This document shows, in pieces, positions 53,503-62,276 of a DNA stretch of 64,000 bases. Numbering within the stretch: position 1 is the first letter of the stretch; the number at the start of each line of letters is the position of its first letter. The notes beneath the pieces were generated by a model, which saw only the letters and a list, made by a program, of their open reading frames with translations, did not search any database and had not been told where the DNA came from. The DNA lies in NCBI GenBank assembly GCA_947452905.1, contig CANGEP010000001.1:124001-188000 (forward strand), read 5' to 3'. The DNA is from Bacteroidota bacterium. GTDB lineage: Bacteria > Bacteroidota > Bacteroidia > Chitinophagales > Chitinophagaceae. Made by a program: the position numbers and the translations under genes.

Positions 53503-55014
53503 ATGGGTATGATCGTCTTGGTTTTATTTTGGTTGGGTTGGCATATAGGTATTTATGCCATGTTAAAAAAAGCAGGTGTTGATACTGTTAAAGCTATTAT
53601 TCCAATTTACAATACATGGGAAGTAGTTAAATTATGTGGCATTTCTAAAACTTGGTTTTGGATTCAACTTATTCCTATTTTAGGCCAGTTTGTTACCTTG
53701 TGGATTTCGATCATTTTTGTGATGCATTTTAAAAGAGTTAACCTTATTCATCATACATTAACAGTTTTCTTTCCATTTATTTATTTGCCTTATCTAGGTT
53801 TCTCTGCGCATGAAAAATGGCACGGAAAAAATGCGCTCGAGCATTATCATAAACCTGCTTCCAGAGAATGGATAGATGCTGCTGTATTTGCTGTAGTGGC
53901 CGCTACTTTAATTCGTACTTTTTTATTTGAAGCTTATGTGATTCCTACTGAGAGTATGGAAAAAACATTATTAGTGAATGACTTTTTATTTGTGGATAAA
54001 GTAACTTTTGGGGCTCGTATTCCACAAACACCAATTTCATTTCCATTTGTACATAATACATTGCCTGGTTCAATCACCACGCCCTCATACGTTAAATGGA
54101 TTCAATTAGATTATCAACGTCTACCCAAAATAAGAGAAGTAAAAAGAAATGATGTGGTGGTATTTAATATGCCAGCAGCAGATACGATTATAAATTTACC
54201 AGATTTTGGAAGTAAGATACCTTTTTATGATGTTTTAAGAAGTCCAGAATTTAATGGAGATAGAGAAAAACTAATGGCACAATATCCAATCTTGGTGCAT
54301 CCTATAGATAAAACAGATAATTATATTAAAAGATGTGTGGGTATTCCAGGCGATAAAATAGAAGTAAAAAAATCAGTGTTATGGGTAAACGGTGCACCTG
54401 CTTATGTGGCACCCAACTCACAAACTGAATACTTGGTAACTACGAATGGTAAAATGTTTCCAGAATCTTATATTGAAGATAGTTTAGGCATTAATATTAC
54501 CGAAGCTAGTAGCGATTTTCAACCCGTAGATGGTATGCCCAATACGTTCAAAATTAATATGACACCAGGTACAGCAAAGAGTGTAAGTCAATTACCCTTC
54601 ATTACAAAAGTGCTTAGATACGAAGAAAATATGGTGGGCTTTACTTTCCCTAATGATGTGGCACATTTTCCTTGGACCATTGATAATTTTGGTCCCATAA
54701 GTATCCCTAAAAAAGGGGATCAGATTGAAGTAAATGATAGTACTATCGAGTTATATCGCAGATTAATTGTAACCTATGAACATAATAGTTTAGAGAAAAA
54801 AGAGGGGCAATATTTTATCAATGGCAAAGCCAGTTCACATTATACTGTTGGTCAAAATTACTATTGGATGATGGGAGACAATCGTCATCGTAGTCAGGAC
54901 AGTCGTTTTTGGGGATTAGTTCCCGAAACGCATGTAGTGGGAAGAGCAGCCCTTATTTGGTTTAGTTATAGTAAATCTATTAGGTGGAGTAGGTTGTTTA
55001 ACCTTATTAAATAA
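53503..55014 (+). CDS. lepB: Signal peptidase I, enlarged Bacteroidota form
   Basis: A 503-residue S26 peptidase. Residues 1-100 form a multi-helix membrane domain of the DUF5684 kind (KAIIPIYNTWEVVKLCGI). A further helix at 125-142 precedes the catalytic S151 in IPTESMEKT. The general base is K276 in IKRCVGIPGDK, and the late box MGDNRHRSQDSRFWG is intact. The catalytic Ser and Lys are about 125 residues apart, against about 55 in E. coli LepB, because of an inserted segment. A further long insertion precedes the MGDN box. It cleaves signal peptides at the outer face of the inner membrane. Confidence 0.93.
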   Translation: MGMIVLVLFWLGWHIGIYAMLKKAGVDTVKAIIPIYNTWEVVKLCGISKTWFWIQLIPILGQFVTLWISIIFVMHFKRVNLIHHTLTVFFPFIYLPYLGFSAHEKWHGKNALEHYHKPASREWIDAAVFAVVAATLIRTFLFEAYVIPTESMEKTLLVNDFLFVDKVTFGARIPQTPISFPFVHNTLPGSITTPSYVKWIQLDYQRLPKIREVKRNDVVVFNMPAADTIINLPDFGSKIPFYDVLRSPEFNGDREKLMAQYPILVHPIDKTDNYIKRCVGIPGDKIEVKKSVLWVNGAPAYVAPNSQTEYLVTTNGKMFPESYIEDSLGINITEASSDFQPVDGMPNTFKINMTPGTAKSVSQLPFITKVLRYEENMVGFTFPNDVAHFPWTIDNFGPISIPKKGDQIEVNDSTIELYRRLIVTYEHNSLEKKEGQYFINGKASSHYTVGQNYYWMMGDNRHRSQDSRFWGLVPETHVVGRAALIWFSYSKSIRWSRLFNLIK

Positions 55015-55019
55015 ATAGC

Positions 55020-55502
55020 ATGCAGCATAAATTTGAATTCGAATACCAATTACTTGCCAGTAGCGATGAGCTGGTAAATACCGATCAAGAATTATTAGCT
55101 GCGGCAAGAAAAGCAACTGAAAACGCCTACGCTCCTTACTCACATTTTTTTGTAGGGGCCGCTGCTCGATTAAGCGATGGTCAAATTATCATTGGTGCTA
55201 ATCAGGAAAGTACAAGTTTCCCAGTAGGTATTTGTGCAGAAAGAAGTCTTTTAAACGCTGTAGGAAGTCAATTTCCGACCTTAAGCATAACTGCTATGGC
55301 AATTTCCTATCACCCCGAAGGCAAAGCTTCAAATGAGCCTATATCGCCATGTGGTATGTGCAGGCAATCTTTATTAGATTACGAGAATAGATATGGATCT
55401 CCTATTAAGATAATTTTATCGGGACTTACAGGATCAGTAATGATTATTCCTGCGGCTACGCATCTGCTGCCTTTTGGCTTTGATGGTTCTATTTTACAAT
55501 AA
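55020..55502 (+). CDS. cdd: Cytidine deaminase
   Basis: A 160-residue protein with zinc ligands C72 (GICAERS), C111 and C114 (PCGMC) and the catalytic E74. The Cys-Cys-Cys ligand set is that of the small tetrameric cytidine deaminases. APYSHFFVGAA near residues 38-48 is the substrate loop. It converts cytidine or deoxycytidine to uridine in pyrimidine salvage. It starts 5 nt after lepB and its stop touches the convergent ogt stop. Confidence 0.95.
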   Translation: MQHKFEFEYQLLASSDELVNTDQELLAAARKATENAYAPYSHFFVGAAARLSDGQIIIGANQESTSFPVGICAERSLLNAVGSQFPTLSITAMAISYHPEGKASNEPISPCGMCRQSLLDYENRYGSPIKIILSGLTGSVMIIPAATHLLPFGFDGSILQ

Positions 55503-56006
55503 TTAAAACAAGGTTTGAACTCCTAGAGCCAATCTAAATTCGTGTTGTAATAACCACCTTTTTTTAGCCTTGCCCCATGCATAGCCTACCAAAGATTGGT
55601 CAGTGCCAATAATACGATGACAGGGTACAATTAGGGCAATTTTATTTTTTGCATTTGCTCCAGCTGCTGCCCTAATTAATTTTGGGTCTCCTAATTTCTT
55701 GGCTAAATCAGCATAACTTAAAGTTTTGCCATAAGGGATTTCGTATAATTCTTTCCAAACCCTTTGTTGAAATTCAGTTCCATCTTGATGAATAGGAACA
55801 GTAAATGATCTTCTGCTGCCTGCAAAATATTCCATGAGTTCATCCACACATTGATGTACCACTGCGACAGCATCTTCTTGATGAATACTTATTTCTTCGG
55901 CCTCCATTGCGTCCACAAATACCAACTCTGTTATGCAAGCACCATCAGACATAATTTTAATTTGTCCAATGGGACTGTGATAAATATGGGCTATCAGTGT
56001 TTCCAT
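55503..56006 (-). CDS. ogt: Methylated-DNA--protein-cysteine methyltransferase
   Basis: A 167-residue Ogt/AGT protein with the acceptor C129 in IVPCHRIIG. The DNA-recognition helix region is PYGKTLSYADLAKKLG, and AAAGANAKNKIALIVPCH is the usual family block. It repairs O6-alkylguanine by irreversible transfer to the Cys. Its ATG overlaps the stop of the preceding gene in TAATG, implying coupled translation with the SirB1-like protein. Confidence 0.95.
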   Translation of the reverse strand: METLIAHIYHSPIGQIKIMSDGACITELVFVDAMEAEEISIHQEDAVAVVHQCVDELMEYFAGSRRSFTVPIHQDGTEFQQRVWKELYEIPYGKTLSYADLAKKLGDPKLIRAAAGANAKNKIALIVPCHRIIGTDQSLVGYAWGKAKKRWLLQHEFRLALGVQTLF

Positions 56007-56878
56007 TAATCGGCTAATAAATTGGCTAAATCCGTTAAGTCTTTTTGTTTATGCTGAAGCGTGGGGCTGGTGAAACACTTTGCTAATTCTAACAATAGTT
56101 TTTTAATAATTTTAGTGTTTGATAGCTTTTTGTAATAGTTATTTTTGGGTTCAATATTGGATCTAACAAAATATTGATCCAAATCCTTTTGAGAGAAAGG
56201 ATGGCCCGTTGTGCCTTCTACATAAAACTGTATATATTCTTGTGGATGATTGTAAATAGCTTCGGGATCCCAATCTGTACTATAAAAGGCAACAATACAT
56301 TGTTTGGGGATATTAATAAAATGGGCTTCAATTTCTAACAAGTCACAAAGTTCTGCGTATAAAATTGTATTGGAAAATGCATTTCCTTTTTTATGTAATA
56401 AAGGCGAAGAGATCAAGAACTCTTCAGGTTTCTCGTAATTTACCTCAACTCCTTTAATTTGATAATAATTAAATAAAATGTTTCTTAAAACATTGGCTTG
56501 TTCTAGTGGTGTTAGATAGTTGTTTAATTCTAGCCAAATATTGCGTCTCATTTTTTCCATCTGATGTCTAAGTGTATCGATGGCAAGTTCTGGATATTGA
56601 AATTGTGTTACGAGTAAGGCGCCTTCTAATAAAGAAGGAGTCTCTGTATTTTTCCATTCTGTAAAGGCAGTGGTTAAATCTTGCAAACGCAACTTATAAA
56701 TCATAAGTTCAATTCGCTCAAGTGTAGACTCCTCTAGTGTATTTTCCCATAAATGTTCAAGATCTGGAATTATGGGGGAACCATAATTTAATAATCGAGA
56801 GGAGATAGTACTAAAAATTTCCTCGTCAGGATCATCAATGAGTTTGAATAAGGCTTTTATTTCGGTTTCTTTTTCCAT
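56006..56878 (-). CDS. SirB1-like transglutaminase-fold protein
   Basis: A 290-residue protein. Residues 1-90 are helical, HEAT-like (IPDLEHLWENTLEESTLERIE). Residues 110-235 resemble the SirB1 N-terminal transglutaminase-like domain, including LTPLEQANVLRNILFN, GNAFSNTILYAELCDLLE and AHFINIPKQCIVAFY. The family has no proven activity. Compared with the usual SirB1 pattern the G.P.tL segment is GNAFSNTIL, so catalysis is doubtful. It is co-transcribed with ogt, with one base overlap. About 200 nt upstream hold only AT-rich sequence. Confidence 0.75.
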   Translation of the reverse strand: MEKETEIKALFKLIDDPDEEIFSTISSRLLNYGSPIIPDLEHLWENTLEESTLERIELMIYKLRLQDLTTAFTEWKNTETPSLLEGALLVTQFQYPELAIDTLRHQMEKMRRNIWLELNNYLTPLEQANVLRNILFNYYQIKGVEVNYEKPEEFLISSPLLHKKGNAFSNTILYAELCDLLEIEAHFINIPKQCIVAFYSTDWDPEAIYNHPQEYIQFYVEGTTGHPFSQKDLDQYFVRSNIEPKNNYYKKLSNTKIIKKLLLELAKCFTSPTLQHKQKDLTDLANLLAD

Positions 56879-57056
56879 AGAGAAGCTAACTTATGGGTGT
56901 TTATTTATTCAAATCAACGCAAAAAATGCGAAAGAAAGGGGTATTATTTATCCCATCACTGTGGATATGTATTTTAATAGTGTATATAATAAAGTGAAAT
57001 AATATTCGTTGTCTAAAATAGTTAGCATTTTAACAATTTAGAACTAGTCAAAAGTC

Positions 57057-57064
57057 TATCTTTG
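57057..57064 (+). promoter_or_regulatory. -7 box for the desaturase gene
   Basis: TATCTTTG at 57057-57064, 16 nt before the ATG. The -33 region shows only TTT at about 17 nt. Confidence 0.5.
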
Positions 57065-57080
57065 TTTATATTTATTTTAT

Positions 57081-58172
57081 ATGCAAAACACAACAGTGGC
57101 TACTCCAAAATTCCCTACGACAACCCAGTCTTTACATGCGGAATTAAAAAGAAGAGTTAACCAATATTTAGCACAAAATCATATTGTTGCTACAGGTAAT
57201 GCAAAACTTTTTTCCAAAGCAATTATATTAATTTCTCTTTTTGTAATTACCTATGTTCATTTAGTGTTTTTTACACCATCCATTTTTTGGGCCGTTTTGG
57301 AATGTTTGTTTTTTGGAGGCTTAATTGCAGCGATTGGATTTAATGTCATGCATGATGGTAGCCATGGAAGTTTTAGTAAATATGCTTGGCTTAATAAACT
57401 TGCTTCTTCTTCCATAAGTGTTTTGGGTGCAAGCAGATATATGTGGGGTATGAAGCACGTTACTATACACCATACCTACACGAATATTGATGGGGTAGAT
57501 GATGATATTGAAGTGGGTATATTTATGAGAATGGCTCCAACTCAAAAACATATTGGAATGCATCGTTTTCAGCATATTTATTTTTGGTTCTTATATATGC
57601 TTTTATATATTTTCTGGATTTTCTTTGCTGATTATAAAAAGTATTTTTCTAAAAAGATTGGTTCTATTAAGTTGAGCGACATGACCCTTGCAGAACATAT
57701 TGAATTCTGGGCTGTGAAAGTATATCATGTAGCAGCGTTTGTAATTGTACCAATTTATATGGTAGGTTGGGTGAGTTGGTTGGTTGGTTTTTTAGTAGCT
57801 ACCTTATTTGCTGGTTTTGTATTAAGTATTGTATTCCAGTTAGCACATACCGTTGAAGATACTAGTTTCCCCGTGGCCAACCAGCCGGAAAATAAAATGC
57901 CTGATGAATTTGCGGCACATCAAATTTTAACCACTGCAAATTTTGCTACTAAAAGTAAATTAGTAAGTTGGTTAGTGGGTGGGTTGAATTTCCAAATTGA
58001 GCATCATTTATTTCCCAAAGTTTCTCATGTGCATTATCCAGCCATCTCCAAGATTGTTAAAGAAGCCTGTGCCGATTTTAAATTAAATTATATAGAATAT
58101 CCTACGGTTTTAAGTGCTATTAAAGCCCATTTTAATTATGTAAAGCAAATGAGTAAACCATTAGCTGCTTAA
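57081..58172 (+). CDS. Membrane fatty acid (acyl-CoA/acyl-lipid) desaturase
   Basis: A 363-residue di-iron membrane desaturase. The His boxes are HDGSH (91-95), HVTIHH (126-131) and QIEHH (305-309). Two hydrophobic hairpins lie at about 45-90 and 185-250. Gln as first residue of the third box is the front-end (delta-5/6-type) pattern, but there is no cytochrome b5 domain, so an external electron donor such as a ferredoxin is needed. It adjusts membrane fluidity or makes unsaturated fatty acids; regiospecificity is unknown. Single gene with its own promoter and terminator. Confidence 0.92.
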   Translation: MQNTTVATPKFPTTTQSLHAELKRRVNQYLAQNHIVATGNAKLFSKAIILISLFVITYVHLVFFTPSIFWAVLECLFFGGLIAAIGFNVMHDGSHGSFSKYAWLNKLASSSISVLGASRYMWGMKHVTIHHTYTNIDGVDDDIEVGIFMRMAPTQKHIGMHRFQHIYFWFLYMLLYIFWIFFADYKKYFSKKIGSIKLSDMTLAEHIEFWAVKVYHVAAFVIVPIYMVGWVSWLVGFLVATLFAGFVLSIVFQLAHTVEDTSFPVANQPENKMPDEFAAHQILTTANFATKSKLVSWLVGGLNFQIEHHLFPKVSHVHYPAISKIVKEACADFKLNYIEYPTVLSAIKAHFNYVKQMSKPLAA

Positions 58173-58191
58173 TCTTATAAAACAGTTCCTA

Positions 58192-58228
58192 TACAAAAAA
58201 GGTCCTTCATTGAAGGACCTTTTTTGTA
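58192..58228. terminator. Bidirectional terminator, desaturase / topA
   Basis: A nearly perfect palindrome: TACAAAAAAGGTCCTTC and its complement around AT (58192-58228). It serves the two convergent genes. Confidence 0.93.
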
Positions 58229-58242
58229 GGGCTAATTTAAGT

Positions 58243-60594
58243 TTATGCTTTTTTCTTTCGGGCAGTTTTACGAGGTGGGTTTTTCTTTAACTCTTCAATA
58301 ACTTCCTTTACCTCTTCAATGGTTAAGGTTTCTACTTTTTCTTGCTGCTCTTTGGATAGCTTATAATTACGTAATCCTTGTTTGATGTAGGGGCCGTAAG
58401 GTCCTCTTAATAACTGTATTTTTTCTTTTTCAAATACTTTAATGGTGCGTTCGTCCTTAGCCTTTCGTTTTTCAGCGATCATAGGGCTCAATTCTTCGAG
58501 GGTAACTGTATAAGGGTCCATTTCCTTATTCAAAGAATAAAACTTCTTGTCATGGGCCGCATAGGGGCCAAAGCGTCCAATATTAACACTCACTTCGCTT
58601 TCTTCAAACATCCCCAAGGTTCTTGGTAATTTAAAAAGCTCCATTGCTTCATCGAAACTGATAGTCTCAATACTTTGAGAAGGCTTTAATTTGGCAAATC
58701 TTGGTTTTTCTTCTTCGTCTTGATGACCCACTTGAACCATAGGACCATATCTGCCCATACGAGCAATTACTTTTTTGCCAGATACTGGGTCAAAGCCTAA
58801 TTCTCTTTCGCCTTTGGCTCTTTCCGCATTTTCTAAAGTATGTTCAATGGTTTCATGGAAAGGATTGTAAAATTCCTCCAACATTTTACTCCATTTCAAT
58901 TTTCCTAAGGCTATTTCATCAAATTCACCTTCAATTTTTGCAGTAAAACCAAAGTCCATCACTTTAGGGAAATTGAGTTTTAAAAAGTCGGTCACCACCA
59001 AACCCAAGTCTGTAGGGGAGAGTTTGTTTTTTTCAGCACCTGTAATTTCTGATGAAATCTCGGTGCTTATTTCATCCTTATTATTTAAAGACAAAATTTG
59101 ATATTCTCTTTTAACGCCTTCTTTTTCTTTTTTCTCTACATAATTACGCTTCATGATAGTGGTAATAGTAGGGGCATAAGTAGAAGGTCGGCCAATTCCT
59201 AATTCCTCTAATTTTTTTACCAAGCTTGCTTCCGTAAATCTGGATCCTGGACGGCTAAATCTCTCTAGCCCTGTCATACTAACAAAATCCAAAACTTGCC
59301 CTTTACTTAATGGAGGCAAAATGGCTTCTGCATTTTCATCTTCTTCCTCAATGTCGTCTTCGTCTTTCCCTTCTAAGTAAACTTTAAGGAATCCGTCAAA
59401 TTTCATTACTTCTCCACTTGCAGTCAGAGTTTCTTTATTGGTTGAAATTTCAATTTTTGCAGTAGTCTTTTCAAATTGAGCATCACTCATTTGTGAGGCA
59501 ATTGTTCTTTTCCAAATAAGTTCATATAAACGATTTGTATCTGCATCATCTACTTTGGACTCATTCATGTAAGAAGGTCTTATTGCTTCGTGCGCCTCTT
59601 GTGCACTTTCATTTTTATTTTTAAATTTTCTTGGCTGATAATACTTAACACCAAAACTATCATTGATCTCTTTTTTGATAGCATCTATTGCTGTTTCACT
59701 TAAGTTTATACTATCAGTTCTCATGTAAGTTATTTTACCGCTCTCATATAATTTCTGAGCTAATAACATGGTTTTGCTAACACTATAACCTAATTTTCTA
59801 GAAGCTTCTTGTTGTAAGGTAGAAGTAGTGAAAGGAGCTGATGGCGTACGTTTCCCGTCTTTTACAGTTACCTCTTTAACAGTGTAGGTGGCCCCTTTAC
59901 ACTGGGTTAAGAATTTCTCTGCAGCACCAGCAGTGGTTAATTTTTGTGGTCCCTCTGCTTTAAATTTTACCTTCTTTTTATTGATATCTAAGGCAGTAAA
60001 TAAAGCCGAAACTTTAAATACACTTTCCGGAATAAATTGATTTATTTCTCTTTCTCTTTCGGCAATTAATCTAACGGCAACACTTTGCACACGTCCAGCA
60101 CTTAATGATCTTTGCATCCCAATTTTGCGCCACAAAACTGGACTTAATTCAAAACCAACTATACGATCTAAAATTCTTCTTGCTTGTTGTGCATCTACCA
60201 AGTCCATATTAATAAAGCGAGGGGTTTCAATCGCTTTTTTAATAGCTGGTGCAGTAATTTCATGAAACACAATTCGCTTTGTTTTCTTAGGATCTAAACC
60301 TAATACTTCAGCTAAATGCCAACTAATACTTTCTCCTTCACGGTCCTCATCCGATGCCAACCAAACCTCCTTGGCTTTCTTTGTCATGGATTTTAATTCT
60401 TTCACCACTTTTTCTTTCTCAGAAGGGACCATATAACGAGGAGCGAACTTATTTTTTAAGTCAATACCCATATCGTTTTTTTCCAAGTCGCGAATATGGC
60501 CATAACAGCTTCTCACTTCAAATTCTTCCCCTAAAATCTTCTCAATGGTCTTTGCTTTTGCAGGGGACTCAACAATTAATAAGTTCTTTGACAT
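58243..60594 (-). CDS. topA: DNA topoisomerase I
   Basis: A 783-residue type IA topoisomerase. It has an N-terminal TOPRIM domain with NLLIVESPAKAKTI and SDEDREGESISWHLAE, the catalytic Tyr Y290 in ITYMRTDSINLS, and the GIGRPSTYAPTI block. Instead of C-terminal zinc fingers it carries repeats of the KFGPY type (ARMGRYGPMVQ, NIGRFGPYAA, LLRGPYGPYIKQG) and a basic tail RKTARKKK. It relaxes negative supercoils. Single gene. Confidence 0.97.
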   Translation of the reverse strand: MSKNLLIVESPAKAKTIEKILGEEFEVRSCYGHIRDLEKNDMGIDLKNKFAPRYMVPSEKEKVVKELKSMTKKAKEVWLASDEDREGESISWHLAEVLGLDPKKTKRIVFHEITAPAIKKAIETPRFINMDLVDAQQARRILDRIVGFELSPVLWRKIGMQRSLSAGRVQSVAVRLIAEREREINQFIPESVFKVSALFTALDINKKKVKFKAEGPQKLTTAGAAEKFLTQCKGATYTVKEVTVKDGKRTPSAPFTTSTLQQEASRKLGYSVSKTMLLAQKLYESGKITYMRTDSINLSETAIDAIKKEINDSFGVKYYQPRKFKNKNESAQEAHEAIRPSYMNESKVDDADTNRLYELIWKRTIASQMSDAQFEKTTAKIEISTNKETLTASGEVMKFDGFLKVYLEGKDEDDIEEEDENAEAILPPLSKGQVLDFVSMTGLERFSRPGSRFTEASLVKKLEELGIGRPSTYAPTITTIMKRNYVEKKEKEGVKREYQILSLNNKDEISTEISSEITGAEKNKLSPTDLGLVVTDFLKLNFPKVMDFGFTAKIEGEFDEIALGKLKWSKMLEEFYNPFHETIEHTLENAERAKGERELGFDPVSGKKVIARMGRYGPMVQVGHQDEEEKPRFAKLKPSQSIETISFDEAMELFKLPRTLGMFEESEVSVNIGRFGPYAAHDKKFYSLNKEMDPYTVTLEELSPMIAEKRKAKDERTIKVFEKEKIQLLRGPYGPYIKQGLRNYKLSKEQQEKVETLTIEEVKEVIEELKKNPPRKTARKKKA

Positions 60595-60642
60595 GGGTGC
60601 AATATTAGACTTTTCGGCCTAAAAAATAAAAATTTGCTCAGC

Positions 60643-61512
60643 CTAGGGTTGTAAAAAGGTTATAATCTCGTCGATAACGGTAGGAGTTTTATATACTTTA
60701 TTATGACCTAATCCATTGGTTATCAAGAATTTAATATTTTTAGGAGCCTGTTCTTTAAATTTTTTCAAATCAGCATAGGGACATACACGATCTCCTTCAT
60801 CATGAACCCATAAAATGGAGCCAGTGTAGTTTTCAATGGCTCGATCGGCCTCAAAATAGGTTATTGGTAAGGAGGTGTTTTTTTCTAGTTCGGCATAAAA
60901 TGCATTCTTAACCTCCTGTGTAAAATGCATCATTGTAAAAAAGTTCTCAAAAGTGGTAGTGGTTTTGGTAGCAGGGGCAATTAATACAAATTTATGTTTT
61001 TGAGCTTCTGCGATTTGTTCAGCTACCAATGCCAAAGTAAGAGCTCCCAAAGAATGACCCATGAAATGGTCTATCGGACCAAAATGTTGAATGATGCTTT
61101 CGATGGCATTCTTATATATTAATACATTAATGTATTTACCTTCACTTCGCCCATGTCCAGGGGCGTCAAACCCAATAACTTTAAAACCAGCTTTTAATAG
61201 GGGTTGTATATATTGCTCAAATTTAAAAAAGTAACTGGCATAGCCGTGTGCTATTAAAATGGTCTCCCCATTAGGTTTTGGGGCCTCCCAAAGGAAGCCC
61301 TTTATATGTGTATTGTCGGCTAATTTTATTTCAATGCGTTGTGCTTGGTGAAAGATTGCTGGCGCTTTACGTTTTTTATATTTTGGATAGGGAGTACAAA
61401 ACAATTTAAAAGCTAATTTACCCGCCACTGCTGGGGATACCATGCCTAATGTCTTAAATTTGGTTCTCAAATATTGCAGATACATTCTTTCCGACACACC
61501 AAGCTTCGCCAT
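60643..61512 (-). CDS. Alpha/beta hydrolase
   Basis: A 289-residue serine hydrolase without a signal peptide. ILIAHGYASYFFKFEQYI gives the oxyanion HG. GFDAPGHGRSEG is typical of the family, and the nucleophile elbow is FMGHSLGALT. The acid is probably in VHDEGDRVCPY and the His in NGLGHNKVYK. It may be an esterase, lipase or thioesterase; the substrate cannot be told. A -7 box TATCTTTG lies on the minus strand at 61540-61533. Confidence 0.88.
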   Translation of the reverse strand: MAKLGVSERMYLQYLRTKFKTLGMVSPAVAGKLAFKLFCTPYPKYKKRKAPAIFHQAQRIEIKLADNTHIKGFLWEAPKPNGETILIAHGYASYFFKFEQYIQPLLKAGFKVIGFDAPGHGRSEGKYINVLIYKNAIESIIQHFGPIDHFMGHSLGALTLALVAEQIAEAQKHKFVLIAPATKTTTTFENFFTMMHFTQEVKNAFYAELEKNTSLPITYFEADRAIENYTGSILWVHDEGDRVCPYADLKKFKEQAPKNIKFLITNGLGHNKVYKTPTVIDEIITFLQP

Positions 61513-61532
61513 TTCTGATAATAATTATGATG

Positions 61533-61540
61533 CAAAGATA
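61533..61540 (-). promoter_or_regulatory. -7 box for the alpha/beta hydrolase gene
   Basis: Minus strand 61540-61533 reads TATCTTTG, 20 nt before the hydrolase ATG. No good -33. Confidence 0.45.
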
Positions 61541-61625
61541 AGTGGGGGTGAGCTCTAAAGGCTATTTTTTTTGTATTTCGCAAACTAAAAATGGAAAAAC
61601 AATAGAGCCATTCATTGTTTGGAGT

Positions 61626-61633
61626 TATTTTTG
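61626..61633 (+). promoter_or_regulatory. -7 box for the ferredoxin-iscX operon
   Basis: TATTTTTG at 61626-61633, 18 nt before the ATG of the 2Fe-2S ferredoxin. No clear -33. Confidence 0.45.
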
Positions 61634-61651
61634 CAAAAACTTAGCTAATAC

Positions 61652-61987
61652 ATGTATTCTATAAAGATCAATTTTGAGCAAAAGGGATTGAGCCCTGTAA
61701 CTATCGAAAATGTAGCACCTGACCAAAGTTTATTGGAAGTAATATTGGATAATGGAATTGAACTTCATCATAATTGTGGTGCCGTTTGCGCTTGTAGTAC
61801 TTGTCACATATATGTTCAAAAAGGGATGGAGCATTTGGCCGAATTGTCGGATAAGGAAGAAGACTTTATTGATAGAGCAGTGAGCCCAAGAATAGAATCT
61901 AGATTAGGTTGTCAATGTGAATTATTGCCAGGTACTGGAATTGTAGAAGTAACTTTGCCTGATCAGACACAATTTTTAGGAGAATAA
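61652..61987 (+). CDS. fdx: 2Fe-2S ferredoxin (adrenodoxin/Isc type)
   Basis: A 111-residue ferredoxin with cluster ligands C42, C48, C51 (CX5CX2C) and C87 (GCQCEL). Extra Cys residues at 46 and 89 lie beside the ligands. Layout fits the adrenodoxin/IscFdx branch, which gives electrons to Fe-S cluster assembly or to oxygenases. iscX follows 20 nt later, supporting an assembly role. No iscS, iscU or hscA lies in this window. Confidence 0.92.
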   Translation: MYSIKINFEQKGLSPVTIENVAPDQSLLEVILDNGIELHHNCGAVCACSTCHIYVQKGMEHLAELSDKEEDFIDRAVSPRIESRLGCQCELLPGTGIVEVTLPDQTQFLGE

Positions 61988-62007
61988 AATAGCGTAAAAA
62001 AATAATT

Positions 62008-62247
62008 ATGAGTCAGTTTGAACCCCCCATTTATTGGAATGATCACGAAGATATAGCCCAGAAATTGTATGAAAAATTTGGAGATGACTATTCCGAATCC
62101 AAGATTTATCGTGTTCGCTTTACTGATTTATTAGAATGGGTATTAACACTACCACATTTTGAAGGCAAAAGAGAAGAGTCTAACGAAGGGCATTTGGAAA
62201 TGATCCAAAGCGCCTGGGTCTATGAATGGCGAGATAATCAAAAATAG
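62008..62247 (+). CDS. iscX: Fe-S cluster assembly protein IscX
   Basis: A 79-residue acidic protein with the IscX fold: FEPPIYWNDHEDIAQKLYEKF, RVRFTDLLEWVLTLPHFEG and a C-terminal QSAWVYEWRD. In E. coli IscX binds IscS and iron and tunes Fe-S assembly. It lies between the ferredoxin and kdsC genes. The E. coli partners are absent here, so it must work with genes elsewhere. Confidence 0.92.
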   Translation: MSQFEPPIYWNDHEDIAQKLYEKFGDDYSESKIYRVRFTDLLEWVLTLPHFEGKREESNEGHLEMIQSAWVYEWRDNQK

Positions 62248-62276
62248 GCTTAACTTTAGGTTCTAAACTATTTCCC

